Assembly (NCBI GenBank): GCA_045116675.1
Contig: JBGUMF010000028.1
Span: 1-48,253 of the forward strand
Length of the DNA stretch: 48,253 nt
Reading direction: 5' to 3'
Origin: F23-D06 sp045116675
GTDB lineage: Bacteria > Bacteroidota > Bacteroidia > Bacteroidales > WCHB1-69
Shown here: piece after piece, positions 17,511 to 25,085 of the stretch
Position numbering within the stretch: position 1 is the stretch's first letter
Layout of the letters: the number at the start of each line of letters is the position of its first letter
The notes under the pieces: generated by a model
Database searches by the model: none
What the model was told of the DNA's origin: nothing
The model's input: the letters and a program-made list of their open reading frames with translations, nothing else
Translations under genes and position numbers: made by a program

Positions 17511-17720
17511 CTATGAACGCATCGTGATCTTTTCTAAAATGTCGAATACTGCCCAGACTACCAATGTGCCTATGCCCACTATGGTGATGGTTTCGCCGCC
17601 CGGCCAGTGCATGAACAGGAAAAGCACACCAATGACAATCTCTATGACCGCATACCATATTAATTTTTTCATGAATGCCTGGTATCCACTGGATTGGAAA
17701 AGGTTTCTCAAATTGGACAT
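17511..17720 (-). CDS. Small membrane protein with GldL-like HWPG hairpin (69 aa)
   Basis: The 69-residue protein has two membrane segments, about 19-38 (KLIWYAVIEIVIGVLFLFMH) and 44-62 (TITIVGIGTLVVWAVFDIL), joined by a tight HWPGGE turn. The arrangement of a helix ending in MHWPG followed by ITIVGIGTL is strongly reminiscent of the N-terminal transmembrane hairpin of GldL, the T9SS/gliding motor protein. The long cytoplasmic coil of GldL is absent. This is therefore either a short relative or a coincidental hairpin. It lies 25 nt after the acyl-ACP thioesterase gene and 1 nt before the phosphatase gene. Confidence 0.78.
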   Translation of the reverse strand: MSNLRNLFQSSGYQAFMKKLIWYAVIEIVIGVLFLFMHWPGGETITIVGIGTLVVWAVFDILEKITMRS

Positions 17721-17745
17721 AATGTTGCGTATTAAAATATTGATA

Positions 17746-18486
17746 TTATTTCCATACCGTTCTCACCCTGCACACCTCCACTTGCTCCTTTTCAGAATAG
17801 ATGGAGCAGAGGAAGTCGTTGGGGGCGGTTTCCTGCTTCACGACGGCGTAACGGTCGTCGGCACGGGTCTGCTGCAGGTAGTTGATGGACAGGAAGACCA
17901 ACGTGTGCCGGTCGTGGAACTCGTTGTCGAAACTGTCCATCACCCAGGTGACGTAGGCCGAATTGTTGGCGTGGTGGTTCATGTCGATGTTGGAATAGAC
18001 CACGGGCTTGAAGACAGGGTTCTCGCAAGGCACACCCGTGCGCAGACGCGAGGCAGGGGATTCTATGGCATGTAAACCATCCACCACGCCCAAATTGTTT
18101 TCGTAAGCACTCAACTGCATGGGTTTGCCATCCCCATCCAATATCACCCAGTTGGAAGTGGAACGAACCAGAATCTCGCCATCCAATGTTCTTATCTGAT
18201 AATCACGGGGTTGCATAAGATACGAGTTCTTTTTCGGCCACGTGAAGATTTCCACCTGTTCCAGCCATTCCGGCATCCGCAATATTTCTACGTCCATGCG
18301 CGACAACGCCCAGAACTGGTTGAACTGACGCAGATAATTCCAACCCACCCCTAACAGGTCGGCGTGGTTGACGGCCACCTCCTGCAACAGGTTGAACATC
18401 AGGGTAGGCATCAGCTTCCGCTTGCCGTCCACCATGTAAGAGGCTATGCTGTATTTTTCAAAATGGGTGCGTTCGCGTTGCTCCAT
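17746..18486 (-). CDS. Acyl-ACP thioesterase
   Basis: The 246-residue cytoplasmic enzyme releases free fatty acids from acyl-acyl-carrier protein. It has the double hot-dog architecture of the FatA/FatB-like family (PF01643): an N-terminal domain with LLQEVAVNHADLLGVGW and FWALSRMDVEILRMP, then RSTSNWVILDGDGKPMQL, and a second domain with the catalytic-type motif YSNIDMNHHANNSAYVTWVM (Asn/His) and LSINYLQQTRADD. The length of about 246 aa is usual for Bacteroidota. It lies 9 nt after the P-loop protein gene on the same strand, followed by two small genes. Confidence 0.94.
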   Translation of the reverse strand: MEQRERTHFEKYSIASYMVDGKRKLMPTLMFNLLQEVAVNHADLLGVGWNYLRQFNQFWALSRMDVEILRMPEWLEQVEIFTWPKKNSYLMQPRDYQIRTLDGEILVRSTSNWVILDGDGKPMQLSAYENNLGVVDGLHAIESPASRLRTGVPCENPVFKPVVYSNIDMNHHANNSAYVTWVMDSFDNEFHDRHTLVFLSINYLQQTRADDRYAVVKQETAPNDFLCSIYSEKEQVEVCRVRTVWK

Positions 18487-18495
18487 ACGGGAGGG

Positions 18496-19107
18496 TTATT
18501 TCAAATTGGCAAGGATGGTGTCGATGGTGTCGAGCACGTTCTGTATTTTGACTTCAAAGTCGATTTCGGCGTTGATGACGTGGAAAGAGGGGTGCTGGTG
18601 CCACACGGCCATGATATGATCGTCCACGCTGCGGGCCTTCTCGATGGATTCGGAGCGGCAAGTGTTGTTGGCGAGGGTGTAGAACTGTTCGGCGCCTTTG
18701 GCGGCGGTGCAGATGTGCAGCACAGCATCGTAGCGCTCGTCACGCAGGTTGTGTTCCGTCATCCCCACGGCCTCCAAAATCTTCCGGCGGGTATTCTCGG
18801 ACACGTAGGCGAAGGTGTCCATCGTGCCGCGATCGCCCACGATGATAGCCGGTTTTCCGGTGGCCTCAGCTATCTGCGCCATGCTATCCTCCATCTGGAT
18901 CTGGAATTTCAGCTTGGCCGTTTCCGTGACGAAGGAGAGGTGCGGGTCAGGAGTGAGAAAGTCGGCACCAGACAGTATGAACATGGTAGCGGATTCCGGC
19001 AGGGTATAGACGGCATATCCCAACTGTCTGTATTTTTGTACAATACGCTTTAAAATAGTGGATTTTCCGGCACAGGGCCCGCCAGTGAGGACGATTCTTA
19101 TAGGCAT
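18496..19107 (-). CDS. P-loop ATP/GTP-binding protein (AAA_28/NadR-Ttd14-like)
   Basis: The 203-residue protein starts MPIRIVLTGGPCAGKSTILK with a Walker A motif GGPCAGKST at about residues 9-17. The motif IIVGDRGTMDTFAYV looks like a Walker B/lid region of nucleoside-kinase-like folds, and the C-terminus is helical. It resembles the AAA_28 family, related to NadR kinase and eukaryotic Ttd14, for which phosphoinositide or nucleotide binding has been proposed; the substrate is unknown. I chose the ATG at 19107, because an upstream in-frame start at 19131 overlaps the promoter box. The acyl-ACP thioesterase gene follows after 9 nt. Confidence 0.82.
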   Translation of the reverse strand: MPIRIVLTGGPCAGKSTILKRIVQKYRQLGYAVYTLPESATMFILSGADFLTPDPHLSFVTETAKLKFQIQMEDSMAQIAEATGKPAIIVGDRGTMDTFAYVSENTRRKILEAVGMTEHNLRDERYDAVLHICTAAKGAEQFYTLANNTCRSESIEKARSVDDHIMAVWHQHPSFHVINAEIDFEVKIQNVLDTIDTILANLK

Positions 19108-19128
19108 ACGTAGGGTATTTATGGGCTG

Positions 19129-19136
19129 CAAAAATA
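19129..19136 (-). promoter_or_regulatory. Promoter -7 box (TATTTTTG) for the P-loop protein/thioesterase unit
   Basis: Minus-strand TATTTTTG lies 22 nt upstream of the ATG at 19107. It drives the row of four minus-strand genes down to 17045. Confidence 0.65.
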
Positions 19137-19196
19137 AAAAAAATAATGGGCGGTCGGGATGATTTTTACGATGGGCGTCAAGATTCCGGCGAAAGA

Positions 19197-20792
19197 TCAG
19201 GGCTTGTCGTAGAGAATGGTGACAACGATTTTCCTCTCCTTGGCCGCCTGGATGCCGTAAACGGTCTCGCGGGTGTCGTCGGTGGTGAAGGCCGGCCCCA
19301 CGGCTCCCTGCGGGTCGGTGCGGAGGGTGAGTCCCGCCCGGCTGCCGTCCAGATAAGGTCGGAAGAAGCCCCCTTCCGCCGTGCGGAGATAGTTGACCAG
19401 GCTGACGATCCGGCGGGCGGAGAGATGACGGTTGTAAACCGGATTGTGCAGGGGCGAGGCGTACCCGCTGATGAGGATGCCCACGGAGTCGCCCGCCGCC
19501 AGGGCCTCCTTCAGATAACGGGTGAAGGCCAAGAGACGGCCATAGCCGGCAGCGACCGAATCGCGCATGAATCGGATCATCATCTGCCGGACAATGTGCA
19601 TACTATCATCATCCAAGCCACTGATGGATTGCGCTATATGATGCTGCATATCGGCCACATAACGGTTATAGAGGGCCGGATAGTCTGTCTTGGTCGTGTC
19701 AGAAAGGGTCTTGGGGTCGGGCTGGTCATTTTGGAAGTAAAGGGTGATGGGCAGCACGGAGGCGATTTTTTCACGCAAAGAAACAGTGTCCGTGGATTCG
19801 GCCGGAGTTTCTTCCGGATAATGTTTTTGGAAATGGAAGATGTCGTTGCAGCAGGTGTCTTCCAGTTGGAGGTCGTCGTGCGGACGGTTGGAGGAGAAAT
19901 AGCCACACTCCCCGTCAGGAAGCAGCTGGAAGTAGAAATCGTTGTAGGGTGAATTGTACGGGACACCCATATTGGCGACCTCACCCCATTGGCTCAAAGC
20001 ACCCTCCGCATAGAAGATGTCGTAATCGCCGATGCCAAGATGCTCGTCGGAGCTGAAATAGAGGATTTTTTTGCCAAAATCATAAAAAGGGGTAATCTCA
20101 TTGCCCTCGGTATTGATGATAGGACCCGCATTGACGGATACCTCGAACTTGCCGTTTTTGCGGATAGAGTACCAGATGTCCAGACCGCCGAATCCGTTTT
20201 TACGGTTGGAAACAAAGTAAAGCACATCGTAGTCGGGCATGGACACGAGGCAGGGTTGCATGTTGGAGGAGGCTTCGGCGTTGATGGCAGAAGGCAGTTT
20301 CTGTGGTGTGCCCCATCCCCGGCTGTTGCGGCAGGTGCGCCATAACGAGCAACGCAGCTCATTTGTGTTGTCGCGCAGACAGCGCGAGTAGATCAGCTCG
20401 TTCTGGGCGGCATTCCAGCAGAAGTTGCTGTTGAAGGTACGCCGGCTGTTGATGATGGAAGGCAGGGCCACGGCCGGAGCATAGTCTCCATCGGAGAGCA
20501 GCTGCGAACGGTAGATGTTGCAATACCAGCTGGTCTCAAAGTAGCGGTCAGCATCCTCCTCGCGGTCGGCACGCATGGAGGTGAACAGGAAAGTGGAATC
20601 CGACAGCAGGACGGGCGAGAATTCCGAGAAACGGGAGTTTATGCTGAACGGAAGGGCGTTTACCGTCACGGGGAGCGTGTCACTGCGGATAAACCGGATC
20701 TGCTCGTCCCGCTGGCGGTCCGACAGCCGCACCTGGGCCGGCACGACCCCGCAGATGATGATGAATAATATGAACACCAGAGCCTTTCTCAT
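19197..20792 (-). CDS. PD40-repeat and OmpA-like protein, PorE-like T9SS accessory candidate
   Basis: The 531-residue protein has a signal peptide (MRKALVFILFIIICGVVPAQ). Residues about 40-330 contain PD40/WD40-like beta-propeller repeats (SPVLLSDSTFLFTSMRAD, ILYFSSDEHLGIGDYDIFYA, GECGYFSSNRPHDD). The C-terminal 110 residues look OmpA-like (GYASPLHNPVYNRHLSARR), a domain that binds diaminopimelate in peptidoglycan. In T9SS organisms such propeller-OmpA proteins (PorE) and PorP/SprF proteins work as partners linking outer-membrane barrels to the cell wall. This one lacks the TPR region of PorE. It lies directly after the PorP/SprF part of the fusion gene. I chose the ATG at 20792; a GTG at 20798 in the same frame would overlap the upstream stop by 4 nt (GTGA) and is equally possible. 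Confidence 0.85.
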   Translation of the reverse strand: MRKALVFILFIIICGVVPAQVRLSDRQRDEQIRFIRSDTLPVTVNALPFSINSRFSEFSPVLLSDSTFLFTSMRADREEDADRYFETSWYCNIYRSQLLSDGDYAPAVALPSIINSRRTFNSNFCWNAAQNELIYSRCLRDNTNELRCSLWRTCRNSRGWGTPQKLPSAINAEASSNMQPCLVSMPDYDVLYFVSNRKNGFGGLDIWYSIRKNGKFEVSVNAGPIINTEGNEITPFYDFGKKILYFSSDEHLGIGDYDIFYAEGALSQWGEVANMGVPYNSPYNDFYFQLLPDGECGYFSSNRPHDDLQLEDTCCNDIFHFQKHYPEETPAESTDTVSLREKIASVLPITLYFQNDQPDPKTLSDTTKTDYPALYNRYVADMQHHIAQSISGLDDDSMHIVRQMMIRFMRDSVAAGYGRLLAFTRYLKEALAAGDSVGILISGYASPLHNPVYNRHLSARRIVSLVNYLRTAEGGFFRPYLDGSRAGLTLRTDPQGAVGPAFTTDDTRETVYGIQAAKERKIVVTILYDKP

Positions 20793-20794
20793 AA

Positions 20795-23074
20795 TCACAT
20801 AACATCAAAAGGACAAGGCTCTTTGCCTAATCGGGTGATACTTTTTTTCCGGAAAATATAGGACAGCGTCACCTCAAAACCACCGCGCATCTTGGTGGCG
20901 CGGATGAATCGTGACACATTAAGGTCGTAGCTGGCACCCAAGCGAAGGTTCTGCCAGTCGAAGAAGAAATCCACCACGATGGCGTCGTTCCATCGGTAAA
21001 AGAGTCCGCCGCCAAAAGAGAACAGCGTCTTGTAGCTGTTCTGACGCTGGAAATACTCGACGTTGGCGCCGAAAAGATATTCGCTGAAATTCCGTTGCCA
21101 AGAACCGTACAGAAGAGGTTCTATGGAGACCTCGCGGGTGAGGCTGATGCGCGACAGGAAGTGGGCCGTGTAACGTATAGGCAGACGGGAGGAGAGTGTT
21201 CCGAAATCATCGAACGGACGGTTGAGGTGGGCGGCGGCGGCCCCTAGCTGGAAGTTGTTGGTCTTATTGGGCGTGTAGCTCCAGAAGAGCCCCGCCCCGC
21301 AGTCAAAAAAAAGCTGGCGGCTCAGCGGAATAACCTCTCCACCGGGCAAATCCGGATTATATTGGCCATCCCGGTACTGGGAACCCCACATGGCCCAAAG
21401 GATATCGTAGGAGTTGTTGATCAGGCCGGCGTATGCCCCGAGGCCGATCTTGTGGCGGCTGCGCCGTCCGACGTATTTGATGTAGGAGACCGATGCGAGA
21501 GCCTGCAGTGAGGTGTAATGTAGGTCGCCGGCCTTGTCGGCGGTGAACGCCGCTCCAAGAGCCAACAGCTGCTGCCGCCGGTTGTCCTTTATGATGGCCC
21601 CATCTATACCCGCACCGATGGTGAGGAAGGGCTTGGTGACCGACAGCCACTGGGTACGCTGCGTGACAGCAGCCCGAAACACACCGTCGAAGGCACCGGT
21701 CAGGGAGGGATTCAAGGTAATCGGCTGACTGTAGAACTGCGAGAAATGGTAGTCTTGGGCATGTCCCATACGGAAAAAGAGGGTGAGTGCCAGGATTAGC
21801 ACCAGAATGTAGTGGTATTTGTCTTTCCAACAGTTGCGCAGGTATTTGCGCAGCTCGTTCTCCCGCGGGTTGTTCTGCGGTTCGTACAGTTTCGTCCCGC
21901 GGATAGAGTCGGGCATGAACTCCTGGTTCACGAAGTTGTTCTCGAAATCATGGGCGTACTGGTAGCCTTTATGATAACCCAATTCCTTCATCAGGTTGGT
22001 GGGGGCGTTGCGGATGTGCAGCGGCACGGGCAGGTCGCCGGTCTGCTTGATGAGGGCGTAGGCATTGTCGATGGCGATGATGGCAGCGTTGCTCTTGGGC
22101 GAGGAGGCCAGATATACAGCCGTCTGTGTCAACGGGATACGCGCCTCCGGCATTCCGATGACATTGACCGCTTGGAAACAGTTATTGGCCAGCAATAGGG
22201 CGTTGGGGTTGGCGTTGCCGATGTCCTCGGAGGCCAGAATCACCATGCGGCGGGCGATGAAGAGCGGGTCCTCGCCGGCCACCAGCATGCGGGCCATCCA
22301 ATAGACCGCCGCGTTGGGGTCGCTGCCCCGCATCGACTTGATGAACGCCGAGATGATGTCGTAATGCTGCTCGCCTTTTTTATCGTACAACGCCAAATTC
22401 TGCTGGATGACGTGTATGACCTGTTCCCGCGTGATGGTGATGATGCCGTCCACAGGCTTGGTCATCCAGGTGACCAGCTCCACGGCGTTGATGAGCTTGC
22501 GCGCGTCGCCGCCTGAGATGCGGAGGAGGGCTTCGGTGTCCTCCAGCTGTATCTTGCATTGGAGATGATCTTCCAAAAACTGTATCGCCGTGCGGAGGAT
22601 GGTGGTGAGGTTGTCCACCGACAGGGGCTTGAGCACATATACCTGGCAGCGTGACAGCAGAGGGGAGATGACCTCGAAGGAGGGATTCTCCGTGGTGGCA
22701 CCGATGAGGGTGACCACGCCCTGTTCCACAGCACCGAGCAAAGAGTCCTGCTGCGCCTTGGAGAAACGGTGGATTTCATCGATGAAAAGTAAGCTCCGGT
22801 GTTCGGATTTCCGGGCCTTGTCAATCACCTCGCGGATGTCCTTCACCCCACTGCTGATGGCACTGAGCATGTGGAACTCCGATCCGGTGAGCTCGGCGAT
22901 GAGGAGGGCCAGCGTGGTCTTGCCCACGCCCGGCGGGCCCCAGAAGATCATGGACTGGATATTGTCGTTTTCAATGGCTGTGCGCAACACGGCACCCGGG
23001 CCCATCAGGTGCTCCTGCCCGATGTAGCTTTCCAGTGTCCGGGGACGTAATATTTCGGCAAGCGGTTTCTGCAC
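20795..23074 (-). CDS. In-frame fusion: RarA (MgsA) AAA+ ATPase followed by PorP/SprF outer-membrane protein
   Basis: A single uninterrupted frame of 759 codons encodes two unrelated proteins. Residues 1-422 are a complete RarA/MgsA replication-associated ATPase: Walker A WGPPGVGKTT, Walker B LLFIDEIHRFSKAQQD, sensor motif LIGATTENPSFEV and the C-terminal ASEDIGNANPNALLLA domain, ending KYHY as expected for a natural C-terminus. The next codons (ILVLILALTLFFRMGHAQ) form a signal-peptide-like stretch, and residues about 440-759 are a PorP/SprF-family barrel (DYHFSQFYSQPITLNPSLTG) as used in type IX secretion. No stop separates them and no ATG precedes the internal signal peptide; a GTG at 21802 is the best internal start. 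The GTG at 23074 was chosen as the rarA start because the promoter box lies just upstream. The two parts may be made separately from one mRNA. Confidence 0.85.
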   Translation of the reverse strand: MQKPLAEILRPRTLESYIGQEHLMGPGAVLRTAIENDNIQSMIFWGPPGVGKTTLALLIAELTGSEFHMLSAISSGVKDIREVIDKARKSEHRSLLFIDEIHRFSKAQQDSLLGAVEQGVVTLIGATTENPSFEVISPLLSRCQVYVLKPLSVDNLTTILRTAIQFLEDHLQCKIQLEDTEALLRISGGDARKLINAVELVTWMTKPVDGIITITREQVIHVIQQNLALYDKKGEQHYDIISAFIKSMRGSDPNAAVYWMARMLVAGEDPLFIARRMVILASEDIGNANPNALLLANNCFQAVNVIGMPEARIPLTQTAVYLASSPKSNAAIIAIDNAYALIKQTGDLPVPLHIRNAPTNLMKELGYHKGYQYAHDFENNFVNQEFMPDSIRGTKLYEPQNNPRENELRKYLRNCWKDKYHYILVLILALTLFFRMGHAQDYHFSQFYSQPITLNPSLTGAFDGVFRAAVTQRTQWLSVTKPFLTIGAGIDGAIIKDNRRQQLLALGAAFTADKAGDLHYTSLQALASVSYIKYVGRRSRHKIGLGAYAGLINNSYDILWAMWGSQYRDGQYNPDLPGGEVIPLSRQLFFDCGAGLFWSYTPNKTNNFQLGAAAAHLNRPFDDFGTLSSRLPIRYTAHFLSRISLTREVSIEPLLYGSWQRNFSEYLFGANVEYFQRQNSYKTLFSFGGGLFYRWNDAIVVDFFFDWQNLRLGASYDLNVSRFIRATKMRGGFEVTLSYIFRKKSITRLGKEPCPFDVM

Positions 23075-23093
23075 GGCAATAAAAACAAGTGGG

Positions 23094-23101
23094 CAAAGAT
23101 A
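23094..23101 (-). promoter_or_regulatory. Promoter -7 box (TATCTTTG) for rarA-porP
   Basis: Minus-strand TATCTTTG ends 19 nt before the GTG at 23074. The longer open frame to 23104 starts inside this box, which rules out that start. Confidence 0.7.
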
Positions 23102-23165
23102 CAAAAAAGATGACTTCTGCAGCCGGATATTTTTCTATTAACCGTAAAGGGCATCTTCGCAAATC

Positions 23166-23197
23166 GAAAGCGGCCCCGCATACGCAGGACCGCTTCC
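23166..23197 (-). terminator. Extended hairpin, probable terminator of the riboswitch-controlled gene
   Basis: On the minus strand the arms GGAAGCGG and CCGCTTTC (one mismatch) enclose a second stem CCTGC-GTAT-GCGGG. It lies about 50 nt past the stop of the 23249-24592 gene. The T-run is weak on either strand, so function is uncertain. Confidence 0.45.
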
Positions 23198-23248
23198 TTT
23201 TCAGCCGGACTCATTCCAAAAACGGCTGTCCAATAATGTAAAGAAGGG

Positions 23249-24592
23249 TTATTTTTTCAGGATTTTCTGAATATTGCTACCGACTTTCAGCAAATAAAGC
23301 CCAGCAGGATAATTCTGCAAGTTGATAGTGATCCGGCTCCCGAGGTTGTCCATCGCTTCCAACAGTCTGCCATCCACGTTATATAGTTCCACACGATGGG
23401 TGGTTTCATTAACGATGTAGAGGGTGCCGGTGCAAGGGTTCGGATAGGCAATGACACGTGACATCCCGTGGCTGCTGATACCCGAATGCGTGATGTCGGG
23501 TACGGTGACGGGCGTAATGGTCATCGGATAGACGCGAGTGTACCACCAACCATAGGTCTGATCGTATGTGCTGTCCACAATTACGCCGGCGGCGGGGTCA
23601 GCCCATTTCTCGAAGTCACCATTGTTGAGAGGCTGTGACATACCCATGTCCATAAAGCCATTGTTGTAGCTTTCCCAATAATTCCCAGGGGTGATGCCCA
23701 GCGGGGCAGTCATGCCGGCAGCGGTGTCAAGATAGTTGATATCGGTGATGAAGCCGCTTTCGGTGTAGCTGAAGCGCGGGTCGGCAGCGGCTATGTCGGC
23801 CATCATGTTGGCCACGGTGGCTGTACCATTCCAGCGGTAGCCCCAAGCCAGAGCGGTATCGGCCCAGTTGACGGCCATCACAGCCTCGTTCGAGCCTTCG
23901 CCCACCCAGTAGAGAATCTCATTGAAATCGATGGTGGCGTCAGGGGGCGCGGGGAGAGCAATGGGTGCTACCGGGGTGATGGGGGTCTCCCAAGCATAAC
24001 CCCAAGTAGTCCAGTCGTTCGGGTCGCCAGTAGAGGTTGCACATTCGGTGTTCCCCACCTTGATGAGGTCGCCTTGATGCACATACATGCTGGTAAATCC
24101 CCAATCGGCAAGTGTCCCGTTAACATTATACATGATTATCCCGGTTGAAGGTTGCGACATTACAAGATTGTATGTTCCATCCTGATAGGTGACATCATCG
24201 ATGGTGCTATACATACCGGAATATCCAAAACGGTTATCATAAGTCAAAATGGTGTCCATCACCGATTTCACAGTGGTATTGTCGCCCTGGAAACGCACAC
24301 CCCAGGCCAACGCCACATCCGGACTACACCAGTTGCCTACGAAAATCACTTCCGTGTTTCCAGTTCCCACCCAATACGTGATGTCGCTGGCGGAAATAGA
24401 GGCGTCAACAGTGGGTGCGGGAGCCTGAGCGTTGCTGCCGGGGTCCACCCGAAATTGAAGGCTGTTGGCGGGAATGCTGACAGCATGCACTGCACTTGTC
24501 AGAGTCTCAGGACCATCGTGAACGGCTTTCTGTTGGGCAAATGTCAGGTTTATCATACAGATCAAACCCAAAACAGTTAAAAAGTTCCTCAT
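23249..24592 (-). CDS. T9SS-exported surface protein with two YWVG-type repeats, under a cobalamin riboswitch
   Basis: The 447-residue protein has a signal peptide (MRNFLTVLGLICMINLTFAQ) and a C-terminal T9SS type A sorting domain at about 375-447 (VIAYPNPCTGTLYIVN, then VELYNVDGRLLE, then INLQNYPAGLYLLKV). It should therefore cross the outer membrane by type IX secretion and be attached to the surface or released. Between them lie two homologous repeats of about 150 residues. One begins ITYWVGTGNTEVIFVGNW and the other ILYWVGEGSNEAVMAVNW; both continue with ALAWG and a basic or aromatic residue (ALAWGVRF, ALAWGYRW) and end near TPITPV or TITPV. A cobalamin riboswitch lies in the leader, so expression should respond to intracellular B12. 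No transport or enzyme motif is visible; corrinoid-related surface binding is an inference from regulation alone. Confidence 0.88.
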   Translation of the reverse strand: MRNFLTVLGLICMINLTFAQQKAVHDGPETLTSAVHAVSIPANSLQFRVDPGSNAQAPAPTVDASISASDITYWVGTGNTEVIFVGNWCSPDVALAWGVRFQGDNTTVKSVMDTILTYDNRFGYSGMYSTIDDVTYQDGTYNLVMSQPSTGIIMYNVNGTLADWGFTSMYVHQGDLIKVGNTECATSTGDPNDWTTWGYAWETPITPVAPIALPAPPDATIDFNEILYWVGEGSNEAVMAVNWADTALAWGYRWNGTATVANMMADIAAADPRFSYTESGFITDINYLDTAAGMTAPLGITPGNYWESYNNGFMDMGMSQPLNNGDFEKWADPAAGVIVDSTYDQTYGWWYTRVYPMTITPVTVPDITHSGISSHGMSRVIAYPNPCTGTLYIVNETTHRVELYNVDGRLLEAMDNLGSRITINLQNYPAGLYLLKVGSNIQKILKK

Positions 24593-24746
24593 AGCGTTGT
24601 ATTTAATGAATTATTGAAAAAAATGCATAAAAAAACCTGCCGAAAAGAACATTCCGGATGCAAATCCTTGTTTCCCAATAAAAGCCACAAATGCATTATC
24701 CTCGGCATTCAGGTTCAACAAAATGCTTCGGTCAATTTGGAACGAA

Positions 24747-24769
24747 GAGCACGAAAAGGGGCTCCCTTT
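24747..24769 (-). promoter_or_regulatory. Possible expression platform of the cobalamin riboswitch (two competing stems)
   Basis: Downstream of the aptamer, one hairpin pairs 24755-24760 with 24764-24769 (AAAGGG-AGC-CCCTTT on the minus strand, followed by T residues). An alternative stem pairs 24747-24750 with 24761-24764 (GAGC/GCTC). The two share bases and are mutually exclusive. Assignment as the switching element is by inspection only. Confidence 0.3.
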
Positions 24770-24804
24770 GTATCCGCCTACATCCCGAAGCGACAACAAC
24801 GTAT

Positions 24805-24967
24805 AAGTGGCAGGTCTTCTGACTCGTTCCAAGAACAGCGTCTTCCCATCCTTCGACAGTGACATATTGCCGTTCCCATTCGCAGAACTTACAGCAGCGG
24901 GTACTGTACAGGATTCGCACCTGTTTCCCTCTCAGGATTTTAGCGACAAAAACCCTTCACCACCTAA
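24805..24967 (-). promoter_or_regulatory. Cobalamin (B12) riboswitch aptamer
   Basis: Read on the minus strand, the leader has the ordered conserved blocks of the cobalamin aptamer: GAGAGGGAAACAGGTGCGAA followed by TCC (near 24906-24932), then CCCGCTGCTGTAAG, the B12-box-like TGTCACTGTCG (about 24854-24864), GGATGGGAAGACG and the terminal GAGTCAGAAGACCTGCC (24809-24825). Bound adenosylcobalamin or related corrinoids would normally repress the downstream gene. The start of the T9SS protein gene is about 210 nt further on, leaving room for an expression platform. This 494-nt gap between 24592 and 25086 holds only this leader and promoters; open frames in it are chance ones. Confidence 0.92.
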
Positions 24968-24973
24968 CGGCGG

Positions 24974-24981
24974 CAAAAGTA
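24974..24981 (-). promoter_or_regulatory. Promoter -7 box (TACTTTTG) upstream of the cobalamin riboswitch
   Basis: Minus-strand TACTTTTG fits TAnnTTTG and sits a few bases upstream of the first riboswitch-conserved sequence, placing the transcript start near 24967. Confidence 0.65.
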
Positions 24982-25049
24982 TAAAAAACATAAACTCAAC
25001 GACAGGCATTATCAAAAAAAATACTTTATGCCAGACAACACCTTTTGTC

Positions 25050-25077
25050 TGTGTGTTTCCGAAATTACTATTTTTGC
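25050..25077 (+). repeat. Promoter segment, copy 1 of a 28-bp direct repeat
   Basis: This segment is identical at 26 of 28 positions to 25895-25922 and contains the -7 box TATTTTTG (25069-25076). It lies immediately before the YdeI-like gene; the ATG at 25086 is only 10 nt after the box, so the transcript would be almost leaderless. Confidence 0.75.
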
Positions 25078-25085
25078 CCCCGGAT

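Noticed and set aside
24611..24865. Open frames on both strands in the leader of the B12-regulated gene.
   Set aside because: They overlap the riboswitch and its leader and have no protein-like sequence; one could mimic a short hydrophobic protein, but only by chance.
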